In this document: positions 21,206-32,082 of the stretch, one piece after another
How positions within the stretch are numbered: the stretch's first letter is position 1
How the letters are laid out: each line of letters begins with the position of its first letter
The notes under the pieces: model-generated
Told to the model about the DNA's origin: nothing
The model's database searches: none
The model's input: the letters and a program-made list of their open reading frames with translations, nothing else
Translations under genes and position numbers: made by a program
Source of the DNA: Sideroxydans sp.
Lineage (GTDB): Bacteria; Pseudomonadota; Gammaproteobacteria; Burkholderiales; Gallionellaceae
Direction: 5' to 3'
Length of the DNA stretch: 64,000 nucleotides
NCBI GenBank assembly: GCA_013791855.1
Contig: VMTA01000003.1
Location: 27,499 to 91,498, forward strand

Positions 21206-23334
21206 AGTATCTGGTTCTGTTCTCCAGTGTCATCGGGGTCATCCTGCTCTACTTATTATCCAGTGCGAGCGGTAACACGGATCTGTACGCCCGCAACTAC
21301 TTCACCCTGTTGTTATTAACGGGGGCGTTGGCTTTGGGTCTGCTGGTGCAGGTAATCTATCAGTTCTGGCAACTAAAGAACAAATTGCGAGATCAGGTGT
21401 ATGGCGCCAGGTTGACTTTGCGTCTGGCGATGTTCTTTTCGCTGATCGCGGTATTGCCGGGCATGCTGGTCTACGCGGTATCAGTTCAGTTTCTGGGCAA
21501 GAGTATCGAATCATGGTTCGATGTGCGTGTCGAAAAAGCGCTGGAAGGCGGTTTGAATCTTGCGCGCAGTACCCTGCAGAACGGACTGGATGAACTGGGA
21601 AGAAAAGGACAGTTCGTCGCGCTGATCCTTGCGGACCAGCCTCCCGGACGGCACGGCGAGACTCTGGCACGCTTCATATCGGAAGGCGGAGCTCAGGAAG
21701 CGGCGGTATTCGACAAGGGCGGAAGGCTTTCAGCGTATGCCAGCAGCAGGAATGTCGATCGCATAGAGTCCCCTGCCCCAGAGATGCTGCGCGAGGTTTG
21801 GAAGTCGGGCCGCTACAGTCAGGCCGATGCCCTGCCGGATGGGCGTTTGATATTGCGTGTCATCGTGCCGATCCGTTCGATGAATAACGAACAGCGTGTA
21901 TTGCAATTCGCGCAACCGGTTCCGGAGCGTTTGGCGGCAGATGCGGAGACCGTTCAGAGCGTATATGGTGATTACCAGCAGTTGAGCCTCTCCAGAGTGG
22001 GACTCAAACGTCTGTATGGCATTACGCTTACCCTTTCGCTATTGATCGTTCTGCTGAGCGCGATCTCGGCGGCGTTCTACTTGAGTGCAAAACTGAGTGC
22101 GCCGTTGGCGGCCTTGGCGGCAGGTACACGCGCCGTGGCGAAAGGCGATTTCAGCAGCAGTTATCCCGTACAAAGCAACGACGAACTGGGCGGATTGACG
22201 GCGCTGTTCAATCAGATGACTTCGCAGCTGTCTGCTGCGAAAACATTGGGCGAGCAACAACAGCAGCAGGTAGCCGATGCAAAGGCTCACCTTGAAAGTG
22301 TGCTGGGACATTTGTCGTCGGGCGTACTTGTTCTGGATGAGCATCTGATGTTGCGCTCGGCGAATGCCAGTGCGGGACAGATACTCGGGTTGGCCACTGC
22401 GGAGTTGAATGGGAAAAACACACAGAGTCTGGGCGAAGAACACGGTCTGCTAAAACCATTCCTGCTGGCGATCGAGCAAGGTATCACTTCCAGTCCGCAG
22501 CAAGTGTGGCAACGGCAGATCGAGCGCATGAGCAAGGATGGAGACCAAGTCCTGCTGCTGCGCGGAACCCGGCTGGCGGGTGATGCAAATCGAGGCTACG
22601 TTGTGGTGTTCGACGACATCACCCACCTGCGCCAAGCTGAACGACAAGCCGCTTGGGGCGAGGTCGCCCGGCGTTTGGCACATGAGATCAAGAATCCGCT
22701 GACCCCGATCCAACTTTCGGCGGAACGTCTGCAACACAAACTTGCGGATCGTCTGGATGAAAAAGACGCGCAACTGCTGCAGCGTGCCACGCAGACCATA
22801 GTCAGCCAGGTTGCAGCGATGAAGAATATGGTTTCAGATTTTGCCGACTACGCCCGCGCACCTGCTGCGCGCTTGATGCCTCTGGATCTGCACCAGCTAC
22901 TGAACGAGATCCTTGGTTTGTATGAAGCGAACAGCAGCCCTATCAAAATCAAACTGGAGGCTCGCCAAACCATGATCAATGGAGATGCGACGCGCTTGCG
23001 TCAAGTGGTGCACAACCTGTTGCAGAATGCGCACGATGCTTTGCAACAAGTGCAGGACAGGTTGATCACCCTGTCCACCAGTGATGACAGGAACAACATG
23101 CTCAGATTGTCGGTAGCAGATAATGGCAGTGGTTTTCCGGAGCAATTCCTTGCCAAGGCTTTTGAGCCTTACACAACGACCAAAGCCAGAGGCACGGGGC
23201 TGGGATTACCGATTGTAAAAAAGATCGTAGAAGAGCACGGCGGTAGCATCAGCATACAGAACCAGCCACAGGGCGGCACATGCGTCAGCATACTGTTGCC
23301 GGTGTTGGAAAATAAGACCAGGAGGGTTGCATGA
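21202..23334 (+). CDS. ntrY: NtrY-type membrane sensor histidine kinase
   Basis: A 710-residue sensor kinase. Three N-terminal membrane segments (about residues 5-22, 32-55, 75-97) precede a periplasmic region, a further membrane segment (about 275-297, ITLTLSLLIVLLSAISAAFY), a HAMP domain and a PAS domain (about 375-470). The HisKA domain has phospho-accepting H494 in RRLAHEIKNPLTPIQLS, and the HATPase domain has NLLQNAHDAL, DNGSGFP and GTGLGLPIVKKIVEEHGG. This architecture is NtrY-like. It overlaps the partner regulator by 4 bp. The ligand is unknown; NtrY relatives respond to nitrogen or redox state. Confidence 0.88.
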   Translation: MKYLVLFSSVIGVILLYLLSSASGNTDLYARNYFTLLLLTGALALGLLVQVIYQFWQLKNKLRDQVYGARLTLRLAMFFSLIAVLPGMLVYAVSVQFLGKSIESWFDVRVEKALEGGLNLARSTLQNGLDELGRKGQFVALILADQPPGRHGETLARFISEGGAQEAAVFDKGGRLSAYASSRNVDRIESPAPEMLREVWKSGRYSQADALPDGRLILRVIVPIRSMNNEQRVLQFAQPVPERLAADAETVQSVYGDYQQLSLSRVGLKRLYGITLTLSLLIVLLSAISAAFYLSAKLSAPLAALAAGTRAVAKGDFSSSYPVQSNDELGGLTALFNQMTSQLSAAKTLGEQQQQQVADAKAHLESVLGHLSSGVLVLDEHLMLRSANASAGQILGLATAELNGKNTQSLGEEHGLLKPFLLAIEQGITSSPQQVWQRQIERMSKDGDQVLLLRGTRLAGDANRGYVVVFDDITHLRQAERQAAWGEVARRLAHEIKNPLTPIQLSAERLQHKLADRLDEKDAQLLQRATQTIVSQVAAMKNMVSDFADYARAPAARLMPLDLHQLLNEILGLYEANSSPIKIKLEARQTMINGDATRLRQVVHNLLQNAHDALQQVQDRLITLSTSDDRNNMLRLSVADNGSGFPEQFLAKAFEPYTTTKARGTGLGLPIVKKIVEEHGGSISIQNQPQGGTCVSILLPVLENKTRRVA

Positions 23335-23957
23335 CAAGCAAGACCATCATGATCGTGGATGACGAAGCAGGCATACGAGAACTGCTGTCCGAAATCCTGT
23401 ACGACGAAGGCTATGGCGTGCTGCTGGCGGAGAACGCGGAAGAAGCGCGCAAGTTGATCGACCAGGAGCCGGATGTCGTGCTGCTGGATATCTGGATGCC
23501 GGATACGGATGGGCTCACCCTGCTCAAGGAATGGGTGGCACAAGGACGTTTGACGATGCCGGTGATCATGATGTCGGGACACGGCACCATAGAGACGGCT
23601 CTGGAAGCGACCCGTATCGGTGCAGTGGATTTTCTGGAAAAGCCCATCGCTTTGAAGAAACTGCTGGCGACAATCGCACAGACTTTGAAGCCGCAACAAA
23701 CAGCGCCTGCAAAGTCCGAGAATCACCTTGCATCACAAGGAGACAGCCGTGACGGTTATGTGAAGCTGGAGTTGCCGTTGGATCTGCCATTCCGTGAAGC
23801 GCGCGAGCATTTCGATACGGCCTATCTGAATTACCATCTTGAAATGGCACAAGGGAATATCGCCAACTTGGCAGATAAAATCGGCATAGAGCGCACGCAT
23901 TTGTATCGAAAACTCAAGCAATTGGGTATAAAACCGCCTAAAAAGAACGCCGGCTGA
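23331..23957 (+). CDS. NtrX-like response regulator without AAA+ domain (REC plus Fis HTH)
   Basis: A 208-residue response regulator. The receiver domain occupies residues 5-120, with acidic pair D10-D11, phospho-acceptor D53 (VLLDIWMPD) and K104 (DFLEKP). After a linker, a Fis-type helix-turn-helix follows (about residues 165-203, GNIANLADKIGIERTHLYRKLKQLG). Classical NtrX is about 450 residues with a sigma-54-activating AAA+ module in the middle; that module is absent, so this protein cannot act as a classical sigma-54 activator. Its layout resembles RegA/ActR/PrrA-type regulators. It is the clear partner of the upstream kinase. Confidence 0.87.
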   Translation: MTSKTIMIVDDEAGIRELLSEILYDEGYGVLLAENAEEARKLIDQEPDVVLLDIWMPDTDGLTLLKEWVAQGRLTMPVIMMSGHGTIETALEATRIGAVDFLEKPIALKKLLATIAQTLKPQQTAPAKSENHLASQGDSRDGYVKLELPLDLPFREAREHFDTAYLNYHLEMAQGNIANLADKIGIERTHLYRKLKQLGIKPPKKNAG

Positions 23958-24000
23958 ATCGAAAAGGTATTCCCAATCAAGGGGCAAGGGTATTGGTGAG

Positions 24001-24030
24001 TTGCCCAGACAATAGGCGCTGAGGCATAAT
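24001..24030 (+). promoter_or_regulatory. Possible sigma-70 promoter of the tkt operon
   Basis: TTGCCC (24001-24006) and CATAAT (24025-24030) are separated by 18 bp, about 65 bp upstream of the tkt start in the only gap large enough to hold a promoter. The match is moderate. No clear CbbR operator was found here. Confidence 0.35.
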
Positions 24031-24094
24031 CTGCCCTCTTTAATGTAGCGTCCGGTGCTTGATCACCACAAAGTTTTTTCGGAGGAGAACGGAA

Positions 24095-26107
24095 ATGTCA
24101 GCAACACGCAGTGTAAACCCACCAAAATATAACGACATCACAGGTGCTATCCGCATGCTGGCGGTGGATGCAGTGCAGAAGGCAAATTCCGGTCACCCCG
24201 GCGCGCCTATGGGCATGGCAGAGATCGCCGATGTATTGTGGAACCGCCATCTACGCCACAACCCGGCCAACCCGAAATGGCCGGATCGTGATCGCTTCAT
24301 CCTGTCCAACGGCCACGGTTCGATGCTGATCTATGCATTGCTGCACCTGTCCGGTTACGACCTGCCGATCGAAGAACTGAAGCGCTTCCGCCAGATGCAC
24401 TCCAAGACTCCGGGTCACCCCGAGTACGGTTACACGCCAGGCGTAGAGACCACCGGTGGCCCGCTGGGTCAGGGCATCACCAACGCCGTGGGTATGGCGA
24501 TGGCAGAAAAGTTGCTGGCAGCTGAGTTCAACAAGCCGGGTCATGAGATCGTCGATCACCGCACTTATGTGTTCTTGGGCGATGGCTGCATGATGGAAGG
24601 TATCTCCCACGAAGCCTGCGCGCTGGCTGGCACTTGGGGCTTGGGCAAGCTGACCGCATTCTGGGACGACAACAACATCTCCATCGATGGCCACATCGAC
24701 GGCTGGTACACAGATGACACACCGAAGCGTTTCGAAGCTTACGGCTGGCACGTCATTGCCGATGTGCAAGGTCATGATCCCGAGGCGATCAACGCTGCGA
24801 TCGAGGCTGGCAAGGCCGTAACCGACAAGCCGACACTGATCTGCTGCAAGACCGTAATCGGTGCCGGTTCTCCGAACAAGGAAGGTACACACGACGTGCA
24901 TGGCGCAGCGCTGGGCGATGCTGAAGTCGCTGCAACTCGCGAACACATCGGCTGGAAATATCCTCCGTTCGAGATCCCCGCTCACGTGTACGAAGCATGG
25001 GATGCCCGCACCAAAGGCGAGGGCCTGGAAAAGCTGTGGAACAACAAGTTCGCCGAATACAAGGCTGCATTCCCAAAAGAAGCTGCTGAGTTCGAGCGCC
25101 GCATCAATAACCAGTTGCCAGCAAACTGGACTGCTCACGCTGCTGAGTTCATTGCCAAGACCAACGAGAAGGCTGAAACAATCGCTACTCGTAAGGCTTC
25201 GCAAAATGCCATCAACGGCCTGCAACCTGCCCTGCCAGAGTTCCTTGGCGGTTCCGCCGACCTGACCGGTTCCAACCTGACCAACTGGACAGGCGCGCAC
25301 CATGTCAGTGGCAAGAAGCCGGGTAACTACATCAGCTACGGCGTGCGCGAGTTCGGCATGTCGCACATCATGAACGGTATGGCCTTGCACGGCGGCTTCC
25401 TGCCGTTCGGCGGCACCTTCCTGATGTTCTCCGAATACGCACGCAATGCGCTGCGCATGTCGGCACTGATGAAGCAGCGCGTGATCTATGTGTTCACCCA
25501 CGACTCCATCGGTCTGGGTGAAGATGGCCCGACCCACCAGCCGGTCGAGCAGACTGCCACGCTGCGCTACATCCCGAACATGGAAGTATGGCGTCCGTGC
25601 GACACCGTTGAGTCCGCCGTGGCATGGGTCGCTGCAGTCGAGCGTAACGACGGCCCGTCGAGCCTGATCTTCAGCCGCCAGAATCTGGCATTCCAGAAGC
25701 GTGATGCAGCGCAGATCGCCAACATCCGCAAGGGAGCATATGTTCTGTCTGAAGCGGCTGGTGGCAAGCCGCAGGCGGTGATCATCGCTACAGGCTCCGA
25801 AGTGTCGCTGGCACTGAGCGCACAAGTAGCATTAGCAGCAGAAGGTATCAACGTGCGTGTGGTATCGATGCCATCCACCAACGTGTTCGACAAGCAAGAC
25901 CAAGCCTACAAGGACAGCGTATTGCCGAAGGGCAGCAAGCGCGTGGCGGTCGAAGCGGGCGTGACCGGGGGTTGGTACAAGTATGTTCTGGATGGCGCAG
26001 TGGTCGGTATGGACACCTTCGGTGAGTCCGCTCCGGCACCCGAGCTGTTCAAGCACTTCGGCTTCACTACTGAGAACGTGGTCAAGGCCGTCAAGTCGGT
26101 GCTGTAA
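24095..26107 (+). CDS. tkt: Transketolase
   Basis: Thiamine-diphosphate enzyme that transfers two-carbon units in the Calvin cycle and pentose phosphate pathway. The start is the ATG at 24095 ([20 protein letters not shown]), preceded by a strong GGAGGAG; this gives 670 residues, normal length. The substrate-binding N-terminus ([11 protein letters not shown]), the ThDP motif starting GDGCMMEG and the pyrimidine-domain segment [17 protein letters not shown] are all present. It leads the run tkt-gap-pgk-pyk-fba, so its main role is probably ribulose-phosphate regeneration. Confidence 0.96.
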   Translation: MSATRSVNPPKYNDITGAIRMLAVDAVQKANSGHPGAPMGMAEIADVLWNRHLRHNPANPKWPDRDRFILSNGHGSMLIYALLHLSGYDLPIEELKRFRQMHSKTPGHPEYGYTPGVETTGGPLGQGITNAVGMAMAEKLLAAEFNKPGHEIVDHRTYVFLGDGCMMEGISHEACALAGTWGLGKLTAFWDDNNISIDGHIDGWYTDDTPKRFEAYGWHVIADVQGHDPEAINAAIEAGKAVTDKPTLICCKTVIGAGSPNKEGTHDVHGAALGDAEVAATREHIGWKYPPFEIPAHVYEAWDARTKGEGLEKLWNNKFAEYKAAFPKEAAEFERRINNQLPANWTAHAAEFIAKTNEKAETIATRKASQNAINGLQPALPEFLGGSADLTGSNLTNWTGAHHVSGKKPGNYISYGVREFGMSHIMNGMALHGGFLPFGGTFLMFSEYARNALRMSALMKQRVIYVFTHDSIGLGEDGPTHQPVEQTATLRYIPNMEVWRPCDTVESAVAWVAAVERNDGPSSLIFSRQNLAFQKRDAAQIANIRKGAYVLSEAAGGKPQAVIIATGSEVSLALSAQVALAAEGINVRVVSMPSTNVFDKQDQAYKDSVLPKGSKRVAVEAGVTGGWYKYVLDGAVVGMDTFGESAPAPELFKHFGFTTENVVKAVKSVL

Positions 26108-26121
26108 GACAAAGCTTTTAA

Positions 26122-27144
<1,023 letters not shown>

Positions 27145-27156
27145 TCCATGTTGAAC

Positions 27157-27180
27157 AAGGGCTGGCAGTTGCCAGCCCTT
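27157..27180 (+). terminator. Hairpin between gap and pgk (partial terminator or attenuator)
   Basis: A perfect 11-bp stem, AAGGGCTGGCA (27157-27167) with TGCCAGCCCTT (27170-27180), is followed by only a weak T-containing tail (TAAGTTT). The genes are clearly in one block, so it may reduce read-through or protect the gap mRNA end rather than stop transcription completely. Confidence 0.6.
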
Positions 27181-27208
27181 TAAGTTTCAGTCTGTAGAAG
27201 GAAAAATC

Positions 27209-28390
27209 ATGTCCGTAATCAAAATGACCGACCTGGATCTGAAGGGCAAACGCGTCCTGATCCGTTCTGATCTCAATGTGCCCGTCAAAGATGGCAAGGT
27301 GACCTCCGATGCGCGTATCAGCGCTTCCATGGCAACCATCAACGCCGCTCTGAGCGCAGGTGCAAAAGTGATGGTGACCTCTCACCTTGGCCGCCCGGAA
27401 GAAGGCGTGTTCTCCGACGAGAATTCGCTCAAGCCGGTAGCAGACGATATCGCCAATAAACTGGGCAAACCCGTGCGTCTGATCCGCGACTGGATCGACG
27501 GAGGTTTCGACGTGGCCGATGGTGAATTGGTGTTGCTGGAGAATTGTCGTTTCAACAAAGGCGAAAAGAAAAGCACTGAAGAAGTGGCAAAGAAATATGC
27601 CGCTCTTTGCGACGTGTTCGTGATGGATGCATTCGGCACGGCCCACCGCGCCGAAGCTTCCACTCACGGCGTGGCCAAGTACGCGCCAGTTGCTGCCGCA
27701 GGCATTTTGCTGACGCAAGAGCTGGAAGCGCTGACCAAGGCATTGCTCAGTCCGGCACGTCCGATGGTCGCCATCGTCGGTGGCTCCAAGGTCTCTACCA
27801 AGCTGACCGTGCTGGAATCGTTATCCGAGAAGTGTGAGCAGTTGGTCGTGGGTGGCGGTATCGCCAACACCTTCATCAAAGCGACTGGCGGCAATGTCGG
27901 CAAGTCGCTGTGCGAAGACGATCTGATCCCGACCGCGCAGGCATTGATCGAAAAAATGAAACAACGCGGCGCTAACATCCCCATCGCGGTGGATGTGGTG
28001 TGCGGCAAGAAATTCGATGCCAATGAGCCAGCAGTTCTGAAAGACGTGGGCGATGTGGCTGATGACGACATGATCTTCGACATCGGTCCAAAATCTGCAC
28101 AGGAATTGGCTGACATCATCATGAAGGCAGGTACTGTGGTGTGGAACGGACCGGTCGGCGTGTTCGAGTTCGACCAGTTCGGCGAAGGCACCAAGACTAT
28201 CGCTAAGGCGATCGCGGAAACCAGTGCATTCACACTGGCTGGCGGTGGCGACACCATTGCCGCGATCCAGAAGTACGACATCTTCGACAAGGTTTCGTAT
28301 ATCTCCACCGCAGGCGGTGCGTTCCTGGAATTCCTCGAAGGCAAGACATTGCCGGCAGTGGCGATCCTGGAAGAACGCGCAAAGCAGTAA
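27209..28390 (+). CDS. pgk: Phosphoglycerate kinase
   Basis: Catalyses 3-phosphoglycerate + ATP to 1,3-bisphosphoglycerate, the first reduction step after RuBisCO. At 393 residues it has the normal bacterial length. Conserved motifs include [16 protein letters not shown] (N-terminal substrate site), TSHLGRP, the hinge region and the nucleotide-binding C-terminal GGGDTIAAI. It lies between gap and pyk and is preceded by an AGAAGGA ribosome-binding site. Confidence 0.97.
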   Translation: MSVIKMTDLDLKGKRVLIRSDLNVPVKDGKVTSDARISASMATINAALSAGAKVMVTSHLGRPEEGVFSDENSLKPVADDIANKLGKPVRLIRDWIDGGFDVADGELVLLENCRFNKGEKKSTEEVAKKYAALCDVFVMDAFGTAHRAEASTHGVAKYAPVAAAGILLTQELEALTKALLSPARPMVAIVGGSKVSTKLTVLESLSEKCEQLVVGGGIANTFIKATGGNVGKSLCEDDLIPTAQALIEKMKQRGANIPIAVDVVCGKKFDANEPAVLKDVGDVADDDMIFDIGPKSAQELADIIMKAGTVVWNGPVGVFEFDQFGEGTKTIAKAIAETSAFTLAGGGDTIAAIQKYDIFDKVSYISTAGGAFLEFLEGKTLPAVAILEERAKQ

Positions 28391-28402
28391 AACAGAAGGG
28401 TG

Positions 28403-28437
28403 CCCCGCGTCCTCGATGGAGAGAGACGGACGCGGGG
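28403..28437 (+). other. Strong stem-loop between pgk and pyk
   Basis: CCCCGCGTCC (28403-28412) pairs perfectly with GGACGCGGGG (28428-28437) across a 15-nt loop, 12 bp after the pgk stop. There is no U tract, so it is not a normal intrinsic terminator. It may stabilise the upstream mRNA or set a processing boundary. Confidence 0.6.
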
Positions 28438-28465
28438 AAATTCGCAAGATTCAATCAAGGAAATC

Positions 28466-29905
28466 ATGCTGCGCAGAACAAAAATAGTAGCAACCCTGGG
28501 GCCCGCGACCAATGACCTGAAGTCGTTGACCGCGATCATACGAGCCGGCGTCGATGTCGTGCGTATGAACTTCTCACACGGCACGGCCGAAGACCATCAG
28601 AAGCGCGCCGAGATCGTGCGTGCGGCAGCGGCCACTGCAGGCCGTACGGTCGGTATCCTCGCCGACCTGCAAGGACCGAAGATCCGCGTACGCAAGTTCG
28701 AGAATGACAAGATCGTGCTGAAGCCAGGCGACGCTTTCATTCTTGATGCCGAGCTGGAAGGCCTGGGAAATCAGGAACGCGTCGGGCTGGATTACAAGGA
28801 ATTGCCGCAGGATGTGGAGATTGGCACTGTTCTGTTGCTTAACGACGGCTTGCTGGAATTCCATGTCACCGGCGTCAAAGGTGCCGAGGTGCATTGCGTG
28901 GTCGTGCGCGGTGGCGTGCTGTCCAATAACAAGGGCATCAACCGCAAAGGTGGCGGACTGACCGCACCGGCGCTGACGGACAAGGACAAGGAAGACATCA
29001 AGACAGCCGCGCTGATCAAAGCGGACTTCCTGGCTGTTTCCTTCCCGCGTTCGGCTAGCGACATGAAGCTTGCGCGCGAGTTGATGCACGCAGCAGGTGG
29101 CAAGAGTTTGCTTATCGCCAAGATTGAACGTGCAGAAGCCATTCCCGTACTGGGCGAGATCATCGAAGCCTCCGACGGCATCATGGTCGCACGCGGTGAC
29201 TTGGCGGTCGAAGTAGGCGATGCGGCCGTACCCGGTCTGCAGAAGAAAATGATCAAGCTGGCGCGCTCCAAGAACCGCCTGGTCATCACTGCCACACAGA
29301 TGATGGAATCGATGATCACAGCACCGATCCCGACCAGAGCGGAAGTATCCGACGTGGCCAACGCGGTTCTGGACGGTACCGATGCGGTGATGCTGTCGGC
29401 AGAAACCGCCGTCGGTGACTATCCGGTCGAAACCATCGAATCGATGGCGCGTATCTGTCTCAATGCCGAAGAAGAAAGTGAAGACAGTGCAACGGACCGC
29501 CGTCTGGAGCATAACAAGTTCGCCCGCATCGACCAATCGATCGCGATGTCGGCCTTGTATGCTGCCTCACACTTCAAGGTGAAAGCCATCGTCGCCCTGA
29601 CACAATCCGGTTCAACCGCTCTGTGGATGTCGCGTACCAGCGCAGAGACACCGATCTTTGCGATGACACCGATGGAAGCCACACTGAGCAAAGTCACGTT
29701 GTTCAGCGGCGTACATCCGATCGCGTTCGAATCCACTTCGGACGATCATTCTGTCACCCTGCGTCAGGCGGAAAATGAATTACTGCGCTTGAACATGGTG
29801 CAGGAAGGCGACCTCATCGTGATGACCGTGGGCGAAGCCATCGGTAAAGCCGGTCACACCAACACCATGAAGATCGTGCGCGTCGGCGATCATCGTAAAA
29901 GTTAA
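28466..29905 (+). CDS. pyk: Pyruvate kinase
   Basis: Converts phosphoenolpyruvate and ADP to pyruvate and ATP. The start is the ATG at 28466 (MLRRTKIVATLGPATND), with AAGGAAA upstream, giving 479 residues. The frame's earlier ATG at 28400 would run through the pgk-pyk stem-loop and is rejected. The TIM-barrel motifs RMNFSHG, the active-site lysine segment LLIAKIERAEAI and MVARGDLAVEVG are present. Its position inside a Calvin-cycle run lets fixed carbon leave toward pyruvate. Confidence 0.96.
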   Translation: MLRRTKIVATLGPATNDLKSLTAIIRAGVDVVRMNFSHGTAEDHQKRAEIVRAAAATAGRTVGILADLQGPKIRVRKFENDKIVLKPGDAFILDAELEGLGNQERVGLDYKELPQDVEIGTVLLLNDGLLEFHVTGVKGAEVHCVVVRGGVLSNNKGINRKGGGLTAPALTDKDKEDIKTAALIKADFLAVSFPRSASDMKLARELMHAAGGKSLLIAKIERAEAIPVLGEIIEASDGIMVARGDLAVEVGDAAVPGLQKKMIKLARSKNRLVITATQMMESMITAPIPTRAEVSDVANAVLDGTDAVMLSAETAVGDYPVETIESMARICLNAEEESEDSATDRRLEHNKFARIDQSIAMSALYAASHFKVKAIVALTQSGSTALWMSRTSAETPIFAMTPMEATLSKVTLFSGVHPIAFESTSDDHSVTLRQAENELLRLNMVQEGDLIVMTVGEAIGKAGHTNTMKIVRVGDHRKS

Positions 29906-29934
29906 TGTTTTGTAATTAATATCAGGAGGAAATA

Positions 29935-30999
29935 ATGGCACTCGTATCCTTGCGTCAACTACTCGATCACGCGGCAGAAAACAGCTACGGCCTGCCGGCG
30001 TTCAACGTCAACAATCTGGAACAGGTCAAGGCCATCATGGAAGCGGCCGACGAAACCAACAGCCCGGTAATCATGCAGGGTTCCGCCGGCGCGCGTAAGT
30101 ACGCAGGCGAGCCGTTCCTGCGTCACCTCATCGAAGCAGCGGTCGAGATGTACCCGCATATTCCCGTCGTCATGCATCAGGACCACGGCGCATCGCCGGC
30201 AGTCTGTATCAACGCCATCAAGTCCGGCTTCTCCAGTGTGATGATGGACGGTTCGCTCATGACCGACGGCAAGACCCCTTCTTCCTTCGAATACAACGTC
30301 AACGTCACCAAGAGCGTGGTTGAGATGTCCCACGCGGTCGGCGTTTCAGTCGAAGGCGAATTGGGTTGCCTGGGTTCTCTGGAATCCGGCCACGGTGAAA
30401 AGGAAGATGGCCACGGCGCTGAAGGCGTGTTGAGCCATGATCAGCTGCTGACCGACCCGAACGAAGCAGCTGAATTCGTGAAAGCTACGCAAGTGGACGC
30501 GCTGGCAATCGCCATCGGCACTAGCCACGGCGCGTACAAGTTCACCAAGCCGCCCACAGGCGACACCTTGGCAATCAGCCGCATCAAAGAGATCCACGCA
30601 CGCATTCCCAACACACACTTGGTGATGCACGGTTCTTCCTCCGTTCCACAAGAATGGCTGGAGATCATCAACCAGTTCGGTGGTGCGATGCCTCAGACTT
30701 ACGGCGTGCCGGTTGAAGAAATCGTCGAAGGCATCAAGCACGGCGTGCGCAAAGTGAACATCGACACTGACCTGCGTATGGCTTCCACTGGTGCAACCCG
30801 CCGCTATCTGGCTGGCAACCCAAAGGACTTCGACCCGCGCAAGTTCCTGGCCGAGACCACCAAGGCGATGAAGGCGATCTGCAAGGCACGCTATGAAGCC
30901 TTCGGTTCCGCTGGTCAAGCCGGCAAGATCAAGCCAATCGCGCTGGATGCAATGGCAATGCGTTACATCAAGGGCGAACTGAACGCGATCGTGAAGTGA
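29935..30999 (+). CDS. fba: Fructose-bisphosphate aldolase, class II
   Basis: Zinc-dependent aldolase of the CbbA type that condenses triose phosphates to fructose-1,6-bisphosphate (and can make sedoheptulose bisphosphate in the Calvin cycle). The 354-residue protein has the class II signature [19 protein letters not shown] with metal-binding histidines and [19 protein letters not shown] further on. A GGAGG ribosome-binding site precedes it. It closes the tkt-gap-pgk-pyk run and is followed by a strong terminator. Confidence 0.96.
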   Translation: MALVSLRQLLDHAAENSYGLPAFNVNNLEQVKAIMEAADETNSPVIMQGSAGARKYAGEPFLRHLIEAAVEMYPHIPVVMHQDHGASPAVCINAIKSGFSSVMMDGSLMTDGKTPSSFEYNVNVTKSVVEMSHAVGVSVEGELGCLGSLESGHGEKEDGHGAEGVLSHDQLLTDPNEAAEFVKATQVDALAIAIGTSHGAYKFTKPPTGDTLAISRIKEIHARIPNTHLVMHGSSSVPQEWLEIINQFGGAMPQTYGVPVEEIVEGIKHGVRKVNIDTDLRMASTGATRRYLAGNPKDFDPRKFLAETTKAMKAICKARYEAFGSAGQAGKIKPIALDAMAMRYIKGELNAIVK

Positions 31000-31021
31000 T
31001 CGAACGCCTCAGCTAGCAAAT

Positions 31022-31051
31022 AAAAAGCGACCTTCGGGTCGCTTTTTATTT
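31022..31051. terminator. Terminator after fba, shared with cbbR
   Basis: An 11-bp perfect stem, AAAAAGCGACC (31022-31032) with GGTCGCTTTTT (31037-31047), has a stable TTCG loop and a T-rich tail. The A and T runs make it usable for both the rightward fba and the leftward cbbR transcript; the cbbR stop lies within it. Confidence 0.92.
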
Positions 31052-31954
31052 GTCCGTCGCTTGGATCTGTGACTGGGCGATCAGGTACTTTTCGAATTCC
31101 ATGACCGCAGTCGACGAGCGCTTGTCCTTGCGTTGCACGATGTACCAGTGCCGCACGATGGGAAAACTGTCCACATCCAGAATGACGAGCCGCCCGGTCT
31201 CCAGTTCAAGCTCGATGCCGTGGCGGGAGATGATGCCGACTCCCATGCCCGCCTGAACCGATTGCTTGATTGCCTCGTTGGTGTCCATTTCCATGTGCGC
31301 GGGCAGAGGAAGCTTGTTGCTGTCAAAGTAGCGCTCGACCACGCCACGCGTACCGGAACCCAGTTCGCGCAACAGGAAAGTCTCTTTGGCCAACTGATGA
31401 GCCTGAACATGCGTAATGCCAGCCAGTGCATGAGTGGGTGCAGCGATCACGACCATAGGATTCTGCAAAAATGGCTTGGCGACCATTTCGGTACCGGCCG
31501 GCGGCTGGCCCATGATGGCAAGGTCGGCGAGATTCTCGGAGAGCTGCTTGACGACTGCATCGCGGTTGGCCACGGACAGGGATACATGAATGCCGGGATG
31601 AAGTTGGATGAAGCTCGCCAGCAGCTGCGGCATGAAGTAGTTGGCCGTGCTGACGACAGCGATGTTCAACTTGCCGCGCTCCATACCCTTCATCGCATCG
31701 AAGCTGGATTCCATCTCCTGCATCAATTGCAATATGGCGCGCGAATAATGCATCAACTCCCGCCCGGCCTCGGTCAGGAACAGGCGCTTGCCAGCTTGCT
31801 CGAACAGGGGGATTCCGATAGTCTGTTCAGCCTGCTTGATCTGCATGGAAACGGCGGGTTGCGACAGGAACAGCTCTTCAGCGGCGCGTGAATGACTCAA
31901 GTGGCGGGAGACACTTTCGAAGACCTGAAGCTGACGTAAGGTGAGCGGCAACAT
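31046..31954 (-). CDS. cbbR: LysR-type transcriptional regulator, probable CbbR
   Basis: A 302-residue LysR-family regulator. The N-terminal winged HTH (about residues 3-62, LTLRQLQVFESVSRHLSHSR and LSQPAVSMQIKQAEQ) is typical, and the effector-binding domain follows (about 90-295). It is divergent from cbbM across a 128-bp gap containing a LysR-type palindrome. That is the hallmark arrangement of CbbR, which activates Calvin-cycle operons in response to metabolites such as RuBP or NADPH. Identity as CbbR rests on position and general similarity; effector specificity cannot be read from sequence. Confidence 0.88.
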   Translation of the reverse strand: MLPLTLRQLQVFESVSRHLSHSRAAEELFLSQPAVSMQIKQAEQTIGIPLFEQAGKRLFLTEAGRELMHYSRAILQLMQEMESSFDAMKGMERGKLNIAVVSTANYFMPQLLASFIQLHPGIHVSLSVANRDAVVKQLSENLADLAIMGQPPAGTEMVAKPFLQNPMVVIAAPTHALAGITHVQAHQLAKETFLLRELGSGTRGVVERYFDSNKLPLPAHMEMDTNEAIKQSVQAGMGVGIISRHGIELELETGRLVILDVDSFPIVRHWYIVQRKDKRSSTAVMEFEKYLIAQSQIQATDK

Positions 31955-31972
31955 GATGGTCAGAGTTTATTA

Positions 31973-31989
31973 CATAAGCATTGCTTATG
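31973..31989. promoter_or_regulatory. Candidate CbbR operator between cbbR and cbbM
   Basis: CATAAGCATTGCTTATG is a perfect 8+1+8 palindrome containing the LysR T-N11-A core (T31975 to A31987). It lies 19 bp from the cbbR start and about 95 bp before cbbM, where CbbR normally binds. The rest of the gap is AT-rich with a TTGACT (32006-32011) and a TATGAT (32018-32023), but these are not correctly spaced with each other. Confidence 0.6.
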
Positions 31990-32082
31990 GTAGCGATAAA
32001 AATATTTGACTGTTATTTATGATAGCGGATGCGTACATTGCGCTTCGTTGCAAGAACATTTAAACGACAAGAGGAGAAAACA

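Noticed and set aside
24251..25825. 524-codon open frame antisense to tkt
   Set aside because: It is a shadow of a high-GC, codon-biased gene; the protein is rich in His, Cys and Gln and matches no family, while the sense strand is an intact transketolase.
32006..32023. TTGACT and TATGAT as the cbbM -35 and -10 boxes
   Set aside because: They are only 6 bp apart, so cannot form one sigma-70 promoter; the real promoter was not resolved.
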